Positions 7,783-16,632 of a DNA stretch of 64,000 bases are shown here, piece by piece (position 1 is the stretch's first letter; each line of letters starts with the position of its first letter). The position numbers were made by a program, and so were the translations under genes. Location of the stretch: the NCBI GenBank assembly GCA_965217125.1, contig OZ244244.1:1178001-1242000 (forward strand), given 5' to 3'. The stretch is from JAAOIF01 sp965217125. GTDB taxonomy: Bacteria; Pseudomonadota; Gammaproteobacteria; PS1; Pseudothioglobaceae. The notes below the pieces were generated by a model, which did not search any database, had not been told where the DNA came from, and worked only from the letters and a program-made list of their open reading frames with translations.

Positions 7783-9030
7783 ATGCTAATAACCAACACC
7801 CAAACCATTGCCAATCTTTTTAATACAAACTGCTTAGATGTTGATTTTTCAGGAGTGAGTATTGATAGCAGAGATTGTAAAAATAAATTATTTATTGCTA
7901 TTATTGGCAATAAATTTAATGCCCATAATTTTATCAATGAGGCGCAAAAAAACGGTGCGGCGGCTATTGTTGCCAGTGAAAAAATCAGCAGTATGCTACC
8001 AGTGATTTATGTCAGGGACACCACCATAGCGCTTGGGGAAATCGCCAAATTTCACCGTAATAATATGCCCGCAAAAGTAGTGGCTATTACTGGCAGTAAT
8101 GGTAAAACCACCACAAAGAATATGCTGGCTAATATTTTAAGTTTGCAAGCACCTACACTAAAAACATCGGGTAATTTGAATAATCATTTTGGCGTGCCGT
8201 TAACGCTATTAAATTTAGGGGCAAAACATCGGTTTGCAATTATTGAAATGGGTGCAAATCATTTAGGTGAAATAGCATATTTACGCAAAATTGCTGTGCC
8301 GGATGTTGCCGTGGTTATTAATACGCTTGATGCACATATTGGTGAATTTGGTGGTTTTGACAATTTGGTTAAAACTAAAGGCGAGATTTATGCTGCTGGC
8401 AGTCAAAATATCGCCAATACCCAAAGCTCATTTACAGCTAATATTAGCTTTGGCAAAGGTGGTAATATTTTTGCCGACAATATTAACAACAACAGTTTTG
8501 ACTTAAATATCTTTGATAAAAAAATCACCGTTGCTTTGCAATTATTAGGCCAACATAATATTGAAAATGCTTTAGCAGCAAGCAGCTGTGCACATGCCTT
8601 AGGTTTTGAGATTCACACTATTTGGCAAGGTTTAGAAAATACAAAAGCAGAAAAAGGTAGATTAAGTATTATTAAAACAGATTGTTTTAACATTATTGAT
8701 GATAGCTACAATGCCAGCCCAACATCGAGCAAATATGCATTGGAAATATTGGCAAAATTCAAAGGCAGGACAATTGCAATATTGGCAGAAATGGCAGAAC
8801 TTGGCAATAACAGCGATGAAATACATGCTGAAATTGGGCGTTATGCCAGAACCTTAGGCATTACTCATTTATACAGCATCGGGGAAAATGCCAAAAACTA
8901 CAACTTTAAACACTTTGAAAATAGACAAGATTTATTAGAAAAAATCAAAACATTCAATCAAGCAACCTTACTTTTTAAAGGCTCAAGAGTGGCAAAATTA
9001 GAACAAATTATCGCCAAACTTTGCGTATAA
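7783..9030 (+). CDS. murF: UDP-N-acetylmuramoyl-tripeptide--D-Ala-D-Ala ligase
   Basis: 415 aa. MurF adds the D-Ala-D-Ala dipeptide to the UDP-MurNAc-tripeptide using ATP, the last cytosolic step of the peptidoglycan precursor. The Mur-ligase P-loop AITGSNGKTTT is at residues 101-111, followed by TSGNLNNHFGVPLTLL and the DDSYNASPTS segment of the C-terminal domain. It is slightly shorter than E. coli MurF (452 aa). It is isolated from other dcw genes: repeats lie upstream and a tRNA downstream. Confidence 0.92.
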   Translation: MLITNTQTIANLFNTNCLDVDFSGVSIDSRDCKNKLFIAIIGNKFNAHNFINEAQKNGAAAIVASEKISSMLPVIYVRDTTIALGEIAKFHRNNMPAKVVAITGSNGKTTTKNMLANILSLQAPTLKTSGNLNNHFGVPLTLLNLGAKHRFAIIEMGANHLGEIAYLRKIAVPDVAVVINTLDAHIGEFGGFDNLVKTKGEIYAAGSQNIANTQSSFTANISFGKGGNIFADNINNNSFDLNIFDKKITVALQLLGQHNIENALAASSCAHALGFEIHTIWQGLENTKAEKGRLSIIKTDCFNIIDDSYNASPTSSKYALEILAKFKGRTIAILAEMAELGNNSDEIHAEIGRYARTLGITHLYSIGENAKNYNFKHFENRQDLLEKIKTFNQATLLFKGSRVAKLEQIIAKLCV

Positions 9031-9084
9031 TTTCCCGCTTTATAAAATAAATAACACAGTGGTTTGTGCTTTTTATGAAAATTT

Positions 9085-9161
9085 GCGCTCGTAGCTCAAC
9101 TGGATAGAGTACTCGGCTACGAACCGAGCGGTTGCAGGTTCGACTCCTGCCGAGCGCGCCA
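9085..9161 (+). tRNA. tRNA-Arg (anticodon ACG)
   Basis: 77 nt cloverleaf. The acceptor GCGCTCG pairs with CGAGCGC and the 3' CCA is encoded. The anticodon stem CTCGG/CCGAG holds the loop CTACGAA, giving ACG (A34 is expected to become inosine and read CGU/CGC/CGA). The T arm GCAGG-TTCGACT-CCTGC is canonical. Confidence 0.97.
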
Positions 9162-9172
9162 TATTACTTATA

Positions 9173-9757
9173 ATGATAACTCTGCCTAATGTTTTAACAC
9201 TTTCACGCATTGCACTGATTCCGGTGTTTATTGTGCTGTATTATTTACAGCCGGTTTATTCTGTCACCCCTGTTTTTAGTTGGATTAATTTCTTTTTAAC
9301 TGGCGCGTATGCTGTTATTAGCACAACTGATTATTTAGATGGCTATCTTGCCAGAAAGCTAAATATGACATCTCGTTTAGGTGCTTTCTTAGACCCAGTT
9401 GCCGATAAACTGATGGTATCTACGGCGTTGATTTTATTGGTTGATTTTTACCCAAGCGAATCGCATTGGTATATCGGTGTATGCGCATTAGTGATTATTT
9501 CTCGCGAAATTTTGGTCTCTGCACTGCGTGAATGGATGAGCGCTGTTGGTCAGCGTTCAAATGTCAATGTATTATTTATTGGCAAGCTAAAAACCTTAGC
9601 ACAAATTTTTGCGATTTTGTTTTTGTTATACCAACAACCTTTTTTTGGGCTGCCCAGTTTTGCAATTGGGGTAACACTATTATTTATCGCAACAATGCTG
9701 ACTTTATACTCTGGGATAATCTACCTAAAAGAAGGGCTAAAAACATTTGACTATTAA
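9173..9757 (+). CDS. pgsA: CDP-diacylglycerol--glycerol-3-phosphate 3-phosphatidyltransferase
   Basis: 194 aa integral membrane enzyme that makes phosphatidylglycerol-phosphate from CDP-diacylglycerol and glycerol-3-phosphate. The CDP-alcohol phosphotransferase motif D-x2-D-G-x2-A-R-x8-G-x3-D-x3-D is complete: D53, D56, G57, A60-R61, G70, D74, D78. Several hydrophobic helices follow. It lies 11 bp after tRNA-Arg and is followed by two more tRNA genes. Confidence 0.95.
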   Translation: MITLPNVLTLSRIALIPVFIVLYYLQPVYSVTPVFSWINFFLTGAYAVISTTDYLDGYLARKLNMTSRLGAFLDPVADKLMVSTALILLVDFYPSESHWYIGVCALVIISREILVSALREWMSAVGQRSNVNVLFIGKLKTLAQIFAILFLLYQQPFFGLPSFAIGVTLLFIATMLTLYSGIIYLKEGLKTFDY

Positions 9758-9789
9758 CAAAAAAACACTATAATTTACCAGTTAGCAAT

Positions 9790-9865
9790 GCGGGAATAGC
9801 TCAGCTGGTAGAGCATCACGTTGCCAACGTGAATGTCGCGAGTTCGAATCTCGTTTCCCGCTCCA
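9790..9865 (+). tRNA. tRNA-Gly (anticodon GCC)
   Basis: 76 nt. The acceptor GCGGGAA pairs with TTCCCGC and CCA is encoded. The anticodon loop TTGCCAA gives GCC. The T arm GCGAG-TTCGAAT-CTCGT is normal. Confidence 0.97.
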
Positions 9866-9872
9866 AATTCTA

Positions 9873-9903
9873 AAGTCTGTTGCTTGTTTGCAGGCTTTTT
9901 TTT
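9873..9903 (+). terminator. Rho-independent terminator-like hairpin between tRNA-Gly and tRNA-Cys
   Basis: The stem AAGTCTG/CAGGCTT (one G-U pair) with an 11-nt loop is followed by a T run. It could partly separate the two tRNA transcripts. Confidence 0.55.
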
Positions 9904-9909
9904 AAATTT

Positions 9910-9983
9910 GGCTGGGTAGCAAAGCGGTTATGCAGGGGCCTGCAAAGCCTTATAGACCGGTTCGATTCCGGTCCCAGCCTCCA
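9910..9983 (+). tRNA. tRNA-Cys (anticodon GCA)
   Basis: 74 nt. The acceptor GGCTGGG pairs with CCCAGCC and CCA is encoded. The loop CTGCAAA gives GCA. The T arm ACCGG-TTCGATT-CCGGT is canonical. Confidence 0.97.
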
Positions 9984-10000
9984 TACTCAAACAAACACAA

Positions 10001-10030
10001 AAAAGCCCGATAGTCGGGCTTTTCTTTTTT
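10001..10030 (+). terminator. Rho-independent terminator after the tRNA cluster
   Basis: The perfect 10-bp stem AAAAGCCCGA/TCGGGCTTTT with a TAG loop is followed by T-rich DNA. It sits between tRNA-Cys and the convergent methyltransferase and can work in both directions. Confidence 0.85.
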
Positions 10031-11105
10031 AAAAAACCAATTCTTTTATAGCTTTATGGTTGGCGATTTTTTTACCATTCAAATCTATTAGTTCGTATTT
10101 TGCTTTTGCAATAAAAAGATTATTCTCGATATTGTTTATTTTTTTAGTGGTTGCTTGTATTGCAAATTTAGACTCATCTACTCCTATCCATTGCCTATTA
10201 AGTAGCTGTGCGGATTTTAAAGTTGTTCCAGAACCACAAAAACAATCTAGCACAATACTGTCCTCATTAGATGAGGTTTTGATAATTAAATCTAAGATGT
10301 TTGAATTTTTTTCTGTTGGATAATTAGGGTATTGAGGGTCTTTGTATTTCCAAATATCTTGCACTCTTTTGCCTTCTCTTTCATCGGCAAAAATGATTTT
10401 TCTTGGATTGCCAGTATTTGACCACTCAATCAATCCCTCCTCATCCCACTTTTCTAATGTTGCTACGCCTGTTCGCCAATGCCTTCCTACTGGGGGCATA
10501 ATCCCTTTAAATGGCTGATTAGAATTGCCGTTTTCTGTTTCCCCCGGTGCGTGGATTGGCACAGTTGTATATCTTTTGCCTTGTTTTATTTTAGGAAATA
10601 ATGTCTCAATATCTTTTTCTGTATATGATTGTTTAGGCTCATTCCAAATGGGTTTGGCAGATTTTGAATAAAACAAAATCATATCTTTTATGTTGCCATA
10701 ACCTATTTTTTTAAAATTTTTAGGATTGCATTTTATTCTGCTTATATCATTTCTAAAATTTTCAATGCCAAAAACCTGATCCATCATTACTTTGACATAA
10801 TGTCCAATTTTATAATCAATATGTAAATAAATAGAGCCTTGCTCGGACAGTAAATCTTTTAATAAAACCAATCTTTTTTGTAAAAATTCAATAAAATCAC
10901 TGCCTTTTAATTTATCAGAATAAGTAATATCACCTTTTTTGGAATTGCTGATTGTTGTAGCTCTGCCCTTTGTAATTGTAAAATTTCCATTGGTGGCAAA
11001 TGGTGGGTCAATGTAGATTAAATCAATTTTTCCGCCCATATCTTTATCGTTCAATAAAAATCCAATTCCCTGTAAATTATCACCATAAATGAGTAAATTT
11101 TTCAT
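10029..11105 (-). CDS. Site-specific DNA methyltransferase, beta-class amino-MTase
   Basis: 358 aa. Catalytic motif IV DPPF is at 33-36, a PTEK motif at about 263-266, and the SAM-binding motif I CFCGSGTT at 288-295. This IV-before-I order defines the beta group of N6-adenine/N4-cytosine methyltransferases; DPPF is more usual in adenine enzymes. The region between the motifs (about 100-260) would hold target recognition. The only neighbour is a decayed ORF upstream at 11120-11352, so the enzyme is now probably an orphan left from a restriction-modification pair. The recognition sequence cannot be deduced. Confidence 0.88.
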   Translation of the reverse strand: MKNLLIYGDNLQGIGFLLNDKDMGGKIDLIYIDPPFATNGNFTITKGRATTISNSKKGDITYSDKLKGSDFIEFLQKRLVLLKDLLSEQGSIYLHIDYKIGHYVKVMMDQVFGIENFRNDISRIKCNPKNFKKIGYGNIKDMILFYSKSAKPIWNEPKQSYTEKDIETLFPKIKQGKRYTTVPIHAPGETENGNSNQPFKGIMPPVGRHWRTGVATLEKWDEEGLIEWSNTGNPRKIIFADEREGKRVQDIWKYKDPQYPNYPTEKNSNILDLIIKTSSNEDSIVLDCFCGSGTTLKSAQLLNRQWIGVDESKFAIQATTKKINNIENNLFIAKAKYELIDLNGKKIANHKAIKELVF

Positions 11106-11119
11106 AATGAGTATAAAAA

Positions 11120-11352
11120 TTATCTTAATACTAAAGCGCTCATAATGTTATGTTTGTTTTGATTTCTAACTGATTTACACATTTTATTGCTACTTTCGAT
11201 ATAAGGCACACCGTCTAAAATTGCATTGTCTTTTGAGTCTATAAATTCATTCAATGCAATTGGCATTATTCCTAACATTCCACTATTTAGTCAGTATCTA
11301 AATAATTTCTTTGATTTGCAAATTCAATGCTTAGTTTGGTCCAATAATTCAT
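11120..11352 (-). pseudogene. Decayed ORF upstream of the methyltransferase
   Basis: On the minus strand an ORF starts at 11352 (MNYWTKLSIEFANQRNYLD) and stops after about 22 codons. Another frame continues from 11278 for 52 codons (from MLGIMPIALNEFIDSKDNA to MSALVLR), ending 15 bp before the methyltransferase ATG. Both pieces look protein-like, so this is probably one gene broken by frameshift and deletion. Its position suggests the cognate restriction endonuclease; that is inference from gene order. Confidence 0.45.
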
Positions 11353-11367
11353 TTGCACATCAATCGA

Positions 11368-12564
11368 TTATTGTAATGCTTTGAGTCGTAAACGCAGTGC
11401 ATTAAGTTTGATAAATCCAGCTGCATCTTTTTGGTTGTATGCGCCTTGGTCGTCTTCAAAAGTGGCAATTTTTTCGCTGAATAGGCTGTTGTCTGATTTA
11501 CGACCGATGACGATTACATTGCCTTTGTAGAGTTTGAGTCGCACTGTGCCGTTTACTGTTTGTTGGGTTTTGTCAATCGCTGCTTGCAGCATTTCACGCT
11601 CGGGGGCAAACCAAAAACCGTTGTAAATCAGTTTGGCGTATTTGGGCATTAGTTCATCTTTAAGGTGTGCGGCTTCGCGGTCAAGTGTGATGCTTTCTAT
11701 GGCACGATGCGCTTTGAGCATTACTGTGCCTGCTGGGGTTTCGTAACAGCCACGGGATTTCATACCGACAAAACGATTTTCAACAATATCATCACGACCG
11801 ATGCCGTGTCTGCCGGCGCGTTGATTGAGCGTTTGCATGACTGTGGCGGCTGTCATAGGCTCGCCGTCAATCGCTTTAATGTCGCCTTTTTCAAAACTGA
11901 GTTGTATGTATTCTGCTTTGTCAGGGGCATCCTCTAAGGCAGATGTCCAACGCCACATATTGGCTTCTGGCTCAGTCCATGGGTCTTCCAAAATATCGCC
12001 TTCATAAGAGATGTGCAGTAAATTTGCATCCATCGAATAGGGGGATTTTTTGTTTTGTTTTTTGTAATCAATTTCAATGTTATGTTTTTGTGCATAATTC
12101 ATCAACGATTCGCGCGAAGATAAATCCCATTCACGCCAAGGGGCAATCACTTGAATATTAGCATCTAAGGCGTAGGCATTCAGCTCAAAACGCACCTGAT
12201 CATTGCCTTTGCCGGTGGCACCATGACTGATTGCATCAGCGCCGACTTCATGGGCGATTTCCACTAATCGTTTAGCAATAAGTGGGCGTGCGATTGAAGT
12301 GCCTAATAGGTATTCACCTTCGTAAATAGCATTAGCTCGAAACATCGGAAAGACAAAATCTTGTGCAAACTCTTCACGCAAATCTTCGATATAGATTTCC
12401 TCCACACCTGCGGCTTTTGCCTTAGCTCGTGCTGGCTCGACTTCTTCACCCTGGCCAATATTAGCGGTAAATGTTACCACTTCGCATTGATAAGTATCTT
12501 GCAACCATTTAACGATAATACTGGTATCTAAGCCGCCTGAATAGGCAAGTACAACTTTATTCAC
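11368..12564 (-). CDS. argG: Argininosuccinate synthase
   Basis: 398 aa, the normal length for the short-type enzyme. It condenses citrulline and aspartate with ATP to form argininosuccinate in arginine synthesis. The ATP pyrophosphatase loop AYSGGLDTS is at residues 7-15; SHGATGKGNDQVRFE and DPWTEPEANMWRWT are other family blocks. Flanked by unrelated genes and apparently transcribed alone. Confidence 0.96.
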   Translation of the reverse strand: MNKVVLAYSGGLDTSIIVKWLQDTYQCEVVTFTANIGQGEEVEPARAKAKAAGVEEIYIEDLREEFAQDFVFPMFRANAIYEGEYLLGTSIARPLIAKRLVEIAHEVGADAISHGATGKGNDQVRFELNAYALDANIQVIAPWREWDLSSRESLMNYAQKHNIEIDYKKQNKKSPYSMDANLLHISYEGDILEDPWTEPEANMWRWTSALEDAPDKAEYIQLSFEKGDIKAIDGEPMTAATVMQTLNQRAGRHGIGRDDIVENRFVGMKSRGCYETPAGTVMLKAHRAIESITLDREAAHLKDELMPKYAKLIYNGFWFAPEREMLQAAIDKTQQTVNGTVRLKLYKGNVIVIGRKSDNSLFSEKIATFEDDQGAYNQKDAAGFIKLNALRLRLKALQ

Positions 12565-12613
12565 TTTTTAATCCTTATGTTTATAAATTTCTTGCGTTAA
12601 CGCTATCCATCAA

Positions 12614-15073
12614 TTATTGAAAATCATTAAATAGATATTGCAAAATTTTCTTACCATATTCATCACCATTGTGTGCTGTGATACTGACCCAATAAAGGGC
12701 TTTTTTATAGTTAATATCTACGCCAATACCATTAATATACATCATTGCCAGTGCATTTTGTGATTTGATTATATTTTGATTTGCTGATTTACTCATCAAT
12801 ATAAATGCCTTGCGATTATCCTTATGCACAAACTCGCCAGCACTATACAGCAAACTCAAATCATATTGTGCAATCGCATCACCTTGTTTGGCTTTAGCAA
12901 TCAGTGCTTCGAGCTTATCTGTGGCATTGGTATTGCTTGCTAATGATTGCATAATTTGTGATTGGCTTGGAATGCCTATGTCTTTTTCCGTCATTTGTGA
13001 TTGGCTTGTAAGACCTATGTCTTTTTTTGCCAAAAGCTGATTATCTAAAGCAAAACCAACAGATGGTGAAAAGCTTTGTGTTAATTGCTTTAATAAATCT
13101 AATTTTTCCTGTATTTCTTTATCTTTTTTAGCTTTAGCCAACTTTTCCTGTATTTCTTTATCTTTTTTGGCTTTGGCAATTTTTTCTTTTGCTTCTTTAT
13201 CTTTTTTAGCTTTGGCGATTTTTGCTTTAATGAGCCTTTCTTTGGCGATTTTTGCTTCTTTAGCTTTTTTGGCTTTGGCAATTTTTGCTTGAGCCAATTT
13301 TTCCTGTATTTCTTTAGCTTTTTTGGCTTTAGCGATTTTTGCTTTAGCCAACTTTTCTTTTGCTTCTTTTGCTTCTTTTGCTTTTTTGGCTTTGGCGATT
13401 TTAGCTTGGGCCAAATTTTCCTGTATTTCTTTAGCTTTTTTGGCAATTGCGATTTTTGCTTGAGCCAAATTTTCCTGTATTTCTTTAGCTTTATTAATTT
13501 TGGCTAATAATGCAACTGCCGGCGGATACTTTTGCCCAGCCGCTAACGCCAACCAATATCGTGCATCTTTTGACTTGCCTTGATGGTAAAAATCCTGACC
13601 TAATTGATATTGCATTTCAATATATCTGGGGGCAGATGCCTTCGACAAATATACTGCTGCTAATTCTGTGTCTTGCTTTGTTTCTCTGCCTTGGTTATAA
13701 ATCAAATACAATTGATAGTGCGATAGAGGATAACCTTGTTCTGAGAGCTCAAATAGCGTTGATAAAGCTGCGTCCACATTTTTTGCAATACCATCGCCAT
13801 TAAATAACAATAATGCTAAGTGATAACGCGCATCTAAATTGCCCTGTTTAGATGCCTTTTGATACCAATAAACCGCATGTTTGCTATCTTTGACAATGCC
13901 CCGACCTGTAGCATACCTACGAGCTAATAAATTTTGTGCTGGTGCATGGCCATTTTTGGCAGCCATTAACAACCATTTGGTGGATTTTTTATCGTCTTGC
14001 CTAACGCCTTCACCATGCAAATAGTGCAGTGCTAAGGCATACTGTGCCAAGCCAAAACCTTGATTGGCAAGATCTTGATATAATTGGATAGCGCGCCCTA
14101 CATCGCGTTTAATGTATTCGCCTTCGACCATTAGTCTGGCTAATTTGTATTGTGCTTCAGTGTGGTTTTGTGCGGCTGCAAGTTTATACCAATATAGCGC
14201 TTGGGTCATATTTTGTTTAATTTGAGCAGAGTCATGATAGATCGATGCTGATAAAAATTGTGATGTTTTATCGCCCTGTGCGGCGGCTTTTAAGCCCCAA
14301 CGCAATGCTTCAATATCATTTTTATCAATCAAAGAGCCGGCATAATAAAGTGCTGAGAGTTTAATTTGTGCATCAATAAAACCTTGATTAGCAGATTTTT
14401 GATACCAATATACTGACTGCTGGCCTGCTCCTTGTTTTTCTAAAAATTCAGCAAATATAAACCAAGCCTCAGCACCTAATTGCTCGGCAGCAGCTTGATA
14501 CCATGATTTTGCCAAAGCCAAATCGAGCTCAACACCTGTGCCAGTTTCATAACGCTTTGCTAAATTTAATTGTGATAAACCATGACCTGAATCTGCTGAT
14601 TTTTTGACCCAGTAAAAGGCTTTATATTCATCCACCTCAGTGCCTTTGCCAAGGCTATACATCGCTGCCAAATTGTATTGTGCTACATCAAAGTCTGACG
14701 CTGCTTTTTCATACCAATGGAATGCTTGTTTAAAATCTATGGCAACACCAATACCATGTTCATAACCGATGGCAACATGAAACTGTGCGCCATTATAGCC
14801 CTGCTCGGCTAATTTAAAATACCAAGCAAAAGCCAATTCGTCATTAACTGGTGTGCCGATACCTTTATGATACATATTTGCTAAATTAAATTGTGCTTGC
14901 TCATCGCCATTTTCAGCGGATTTTTTCAATGCAATAAAAGCTTGTCGTTGGGATTTTTCTGTATCAGTTTCACCCTGCTTAACAACTTGAGAATTATCAA
15001 CAGCCTGCAAAACCTGCAAGGCTTGTGCTGATGTAGATAAAAATAAAAATAGAATTAGATAAATAAATTTCAT
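12614..15073 (-). CDS. Exported Sel1-repeat protein with a long Lys/Ala/Glu coiled-coil tract
   Basis: 819 aa. Signal peptide MKFIYLILFLFLSTSAQA, then about twelve Sel1-like repeats (36-aa units such as AQFNLANMYHKGIGTPVND) to residue 520, then a 135-residue tract (about 525-662) built on IAKAKKAKEIQEKLAQAK, then another Sel1 pair at 720-815. Sel1 repeats form alpha-solenoids for protein binding. The K/A/E tract is probably a long single helix or coiled coil in the periplasm, and its DNA is internally repetitive and prone to length change. It starts 44 bp from epmA on the same strand. The partner is unknown. Confidence 0.85.
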   Translation of the reverse strand: MKFIYLILFLFLSTSAQALQVLQAVDNSQVVKQGETDTEKSQRQAFIALKKSAENGDEQAQFNLANMYHKGIGTPVNDELAFAWYFKLAEQGYNGAQFHVAIGYEHGIGVAIDFKQAFHWYEKAASDFDVAQYNLAAMYSLGKGTEVDEYKAFYWVKKSADSGHGLSQLNLAKRYETGTGVELDLALAKSWYQAAAEQLGAEAWFIFAEFLEKQGAGQQSVYWYQKSANQGFIDAQIKLSALYYAGSLIDKNDIEALRWGLKAAAQGDKTSQFLSASIYHDSAQIKQNMTQALYWYKLAAAQNHTEAQYKLARLMVEGEYIKRDVGRAIQLYQDLANQGFGLAQYALALHYLHGEGVRQDDKKSTKWLLMAAKNGHAPAQNLLARRYATGRGIVKDSKHAVYWYQKASKQGNLDARYHLALLLFNGDGIAKNVDAALSTLFELSEQGYPLSHYQLYLIYNQGRETKQDTELAAVYLSKASAPRYIEMQYQLGQDFYHQGKSKDARYWLALAAGQKYPPAVALLAKINKAKEIQENLAQAKIAIAKKAKEIQENLAQAKIAKAKKAKEAKEAKEKLAKAKIAKAKKAKEIQEKLAQAKIAKAKKAKEAKIAKERLIKAKIAKAKKDKEAKEKIAKAKKDKEIQEKLAKAKKDKEIQEKLDLLKQLTQSFSPSVGFALDNQLLAKKDIGLTSQSQMTEKDIGIPSQSQIMQSLASNTNATDKLEALIAKAKQGDAIAQYDLSLLYSAGEFVHKDNRKAFILMSKSANQNIIKSQNALAMMYINGIGVDINYKKALYWVSITAHNGDEYGKKILQYLFNDFQ

Positions 15074-15117
15074 TATGAATGCTGGTTTAATGCAAAAAGT
15101 CTCAAAATAGGTTGATT

Positions 15118-16005
15118 TTAACTGAATTTGACTAAATTTGCCAGTAATCTCTCAATCCCAATGGACACGCCAGCACATTGTGGCAGTGGATTTTGCAAAT
15201 TTGAGATAAAGTCAGTATTTAGCTCAACTGAGCTTTTACCTAATGCAGTTATTTTGTTAATTTCACTTAAAAAACAGCGCTGATAAGCTGCCGCCTCTTG
15301 TAATTCATCATATCCATTAGCAATTTCTACACCTTGAATATACAGCTCAAACCGATGCGCAACTAAGCCTTCAACTTTCGCCAAAGCACGCTGTGGAGCA
15401 GGATAATCGTAGATAAAACACAGTGGCAATTCACGCAACTTTGGCTCAATCAAATGCACAAATAGCATTATTTGCAAATCTTCAATATAGCCAAATTCAG
15501 TGCTCAGTTTATTACTTTTAGCAATCTTTTTTAAGGCATCAAAGTTGCTATTTAAAATATCAATCTCGGCATAGTCAAAAAAAGCCTGTGCATAAGATAA
15601 TTTTGTCACCTCACCTTTAATACCCAGCGTTTTTAATAGCCGCGCCACATCATCTATCAACTGATGCATATCAAAACCAAGCCGATAATATTCCAACATA
15701 GTGAACTCATTAGTATTGTGCGCACCTTGTTCATTGTCGCGAAACACCGAGCAAATTTGATAAATATCGCCACTGCCGGCTGCCAGCAATTTTTTCATCT
15801 CTAACTCTGGTGAAGTGTGCAAATATTTAATTTCTGTTAGGTTAATATCTTGATTAACAACAGCACAAATACTGTCAATATAGGCATCTGTGCTTGGATA
15901 ATTTAGCAACATCGGGGTTTGCACTTCAATCACGCCTTGCTTAGCAAAAAATGTGCGAATTTTTTTAAGCAGTTGCTGTCGTTCAAAAAGTTGTTTTTTC
16001 AACAT
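15118..16005 (-). CDS. epmA: EF-P lysine ligase (lysyl-tRNA synthetase-like)
   Basis: 295 aa from the ATG at 16005 (MLKKQLFERQQLLKKIRTFF), 11 bp after the efp stop; an in-frame ATG at 16023 would overlap efp. It has the class II synthetase core without an anticodon-binding domain: motif 2 FRDNEQGAHNTNEFTMLEYY and motif 3 GIERLLANL. EpmA attaches (R)-beta-lysine to Lys34 of EF-P. Directly following efp supports the assignment. The aminomutase gene epmB is not in the window. Confidence 0.93.
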   Translation of the reverse strand: MLKKQLFERQQLLKKIRTFFAKQGVIEVQTPMLLNYPSTDAYIDSICAVVNQDINLTEIKYLHTSPELEMKKLLAAGSGDIYQICSVFRDNEQGAHNTNEFTMLEYYRLGFDMHQLIDDVARLLKTLGIKGEVTKLSYAQAFFDYAEIDILNSNFDALKKIAKSNKLSTEFGYIEDLQIMLFVHLIEPKLRELPLCFIYDYPAPQRALAKVEGLVAHRFELYIQGVEIANGYDELQEAAAYQRCFLSEINKITALGKSSVELNTDFISNLQNPLPQCAGVSIGIERLLANLVKFS

Positions 16006-16016
16006 TAATAAATAAA

Positions 16017-16577
16017 TTAGCAACGACCCGTGTATTGATTGGTGCGTGTATCTACTTTTAGCTTATCGCCAATACTGACAAACAACGGCACTTGCACCAC
16101 AACGCCAGTATTCATAGTCGCTGGTTTGCCGCCTGTGCCTGCGGTATCGCCTTTCAATCCAGGGTCGGTATCAACCACCTCTAACACTACATGATTAGGC
16201 GGCGTGACTGAGATAGGATTATCGTTCCAAAGAGTTACCACGCAAATATCCTGTTCTACTAAATAACCCTTTGCATCACCCATTGTATTATCATCAATTG
16301 CATATTGCTCAAAAGTCTCTGGCTGCATAAAATTCCAAGCGCCATCATTATAAAGATAGCGCATATCTAACTCCATCACATCAGCGCCCTCTAATGACTC
16401 ACTTGATTTAAAGGTTTTCTCTAAAGTTTTGCCGCTAATTAGGTCTTTGAATTTAACCCGATTGAAGGCCTGACCTTTGCCGGGCTTAACAATCTCATTA
16501 TTAACAATCGAACAAGGATTGCCATCGAGCATAAGTTTTAAACCATTTTTAAATTGATTTGTGCTGTATTGTGCCAT
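16017..16577 (-). CDS. efp: Elongation factor P
   Basis: 186 aa with the KOW-like N-domain and two OB domains. EF-P relieves ribosome stalling at polyproline. The modified lysine lies in VKPGKGQAF, with K34 exactly at the EF-P position, consistent with modification by the adjacent EpmA. The C-terminus (DTRTNQYTGRC) closes the usual family length. It is the first gene of the pair. Confidence 0.96.
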   Translation of the reverse strand: MAQYSTNQFKNGLKLMLDGNPCSIVNNEIVKPGKGQAFNRVKFKDLISGKTLEKTFKSSESLEGADVMELDMRYLYNDGAWNFMQPETFEQYAIDDNTMGDAKGYLVEQDICVVTLWNDNPISVTPPNHVVLEVVDTDPGLKGDTAGTGGKPATMNTGVVVQVPLFVSIGDKLKVDTRTNQYTGRC

Positions 16578-16632
16578 CTGTATTGTGCTTAATGTAAAAT
16601 TTATCTATTAGTTTCATTTTACCCACTTTTGC

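Noticed and set aside
8291..8506. 71-aa ORF inside murF, and similar internal ORFs in argG, sucC, aceF, lpd and the exporter
   Set aside because: Contained in a strongly supported gene in another frame, with no independent evidence.
13099..13507. Lys-rich minus-strand ORF and Phe-rich plus-strand ORF in the Sel1 gene
   Set aside because: Shadow frames of the Lys/Ala/Glu tract; the long Sel1 frame explains the sequence.
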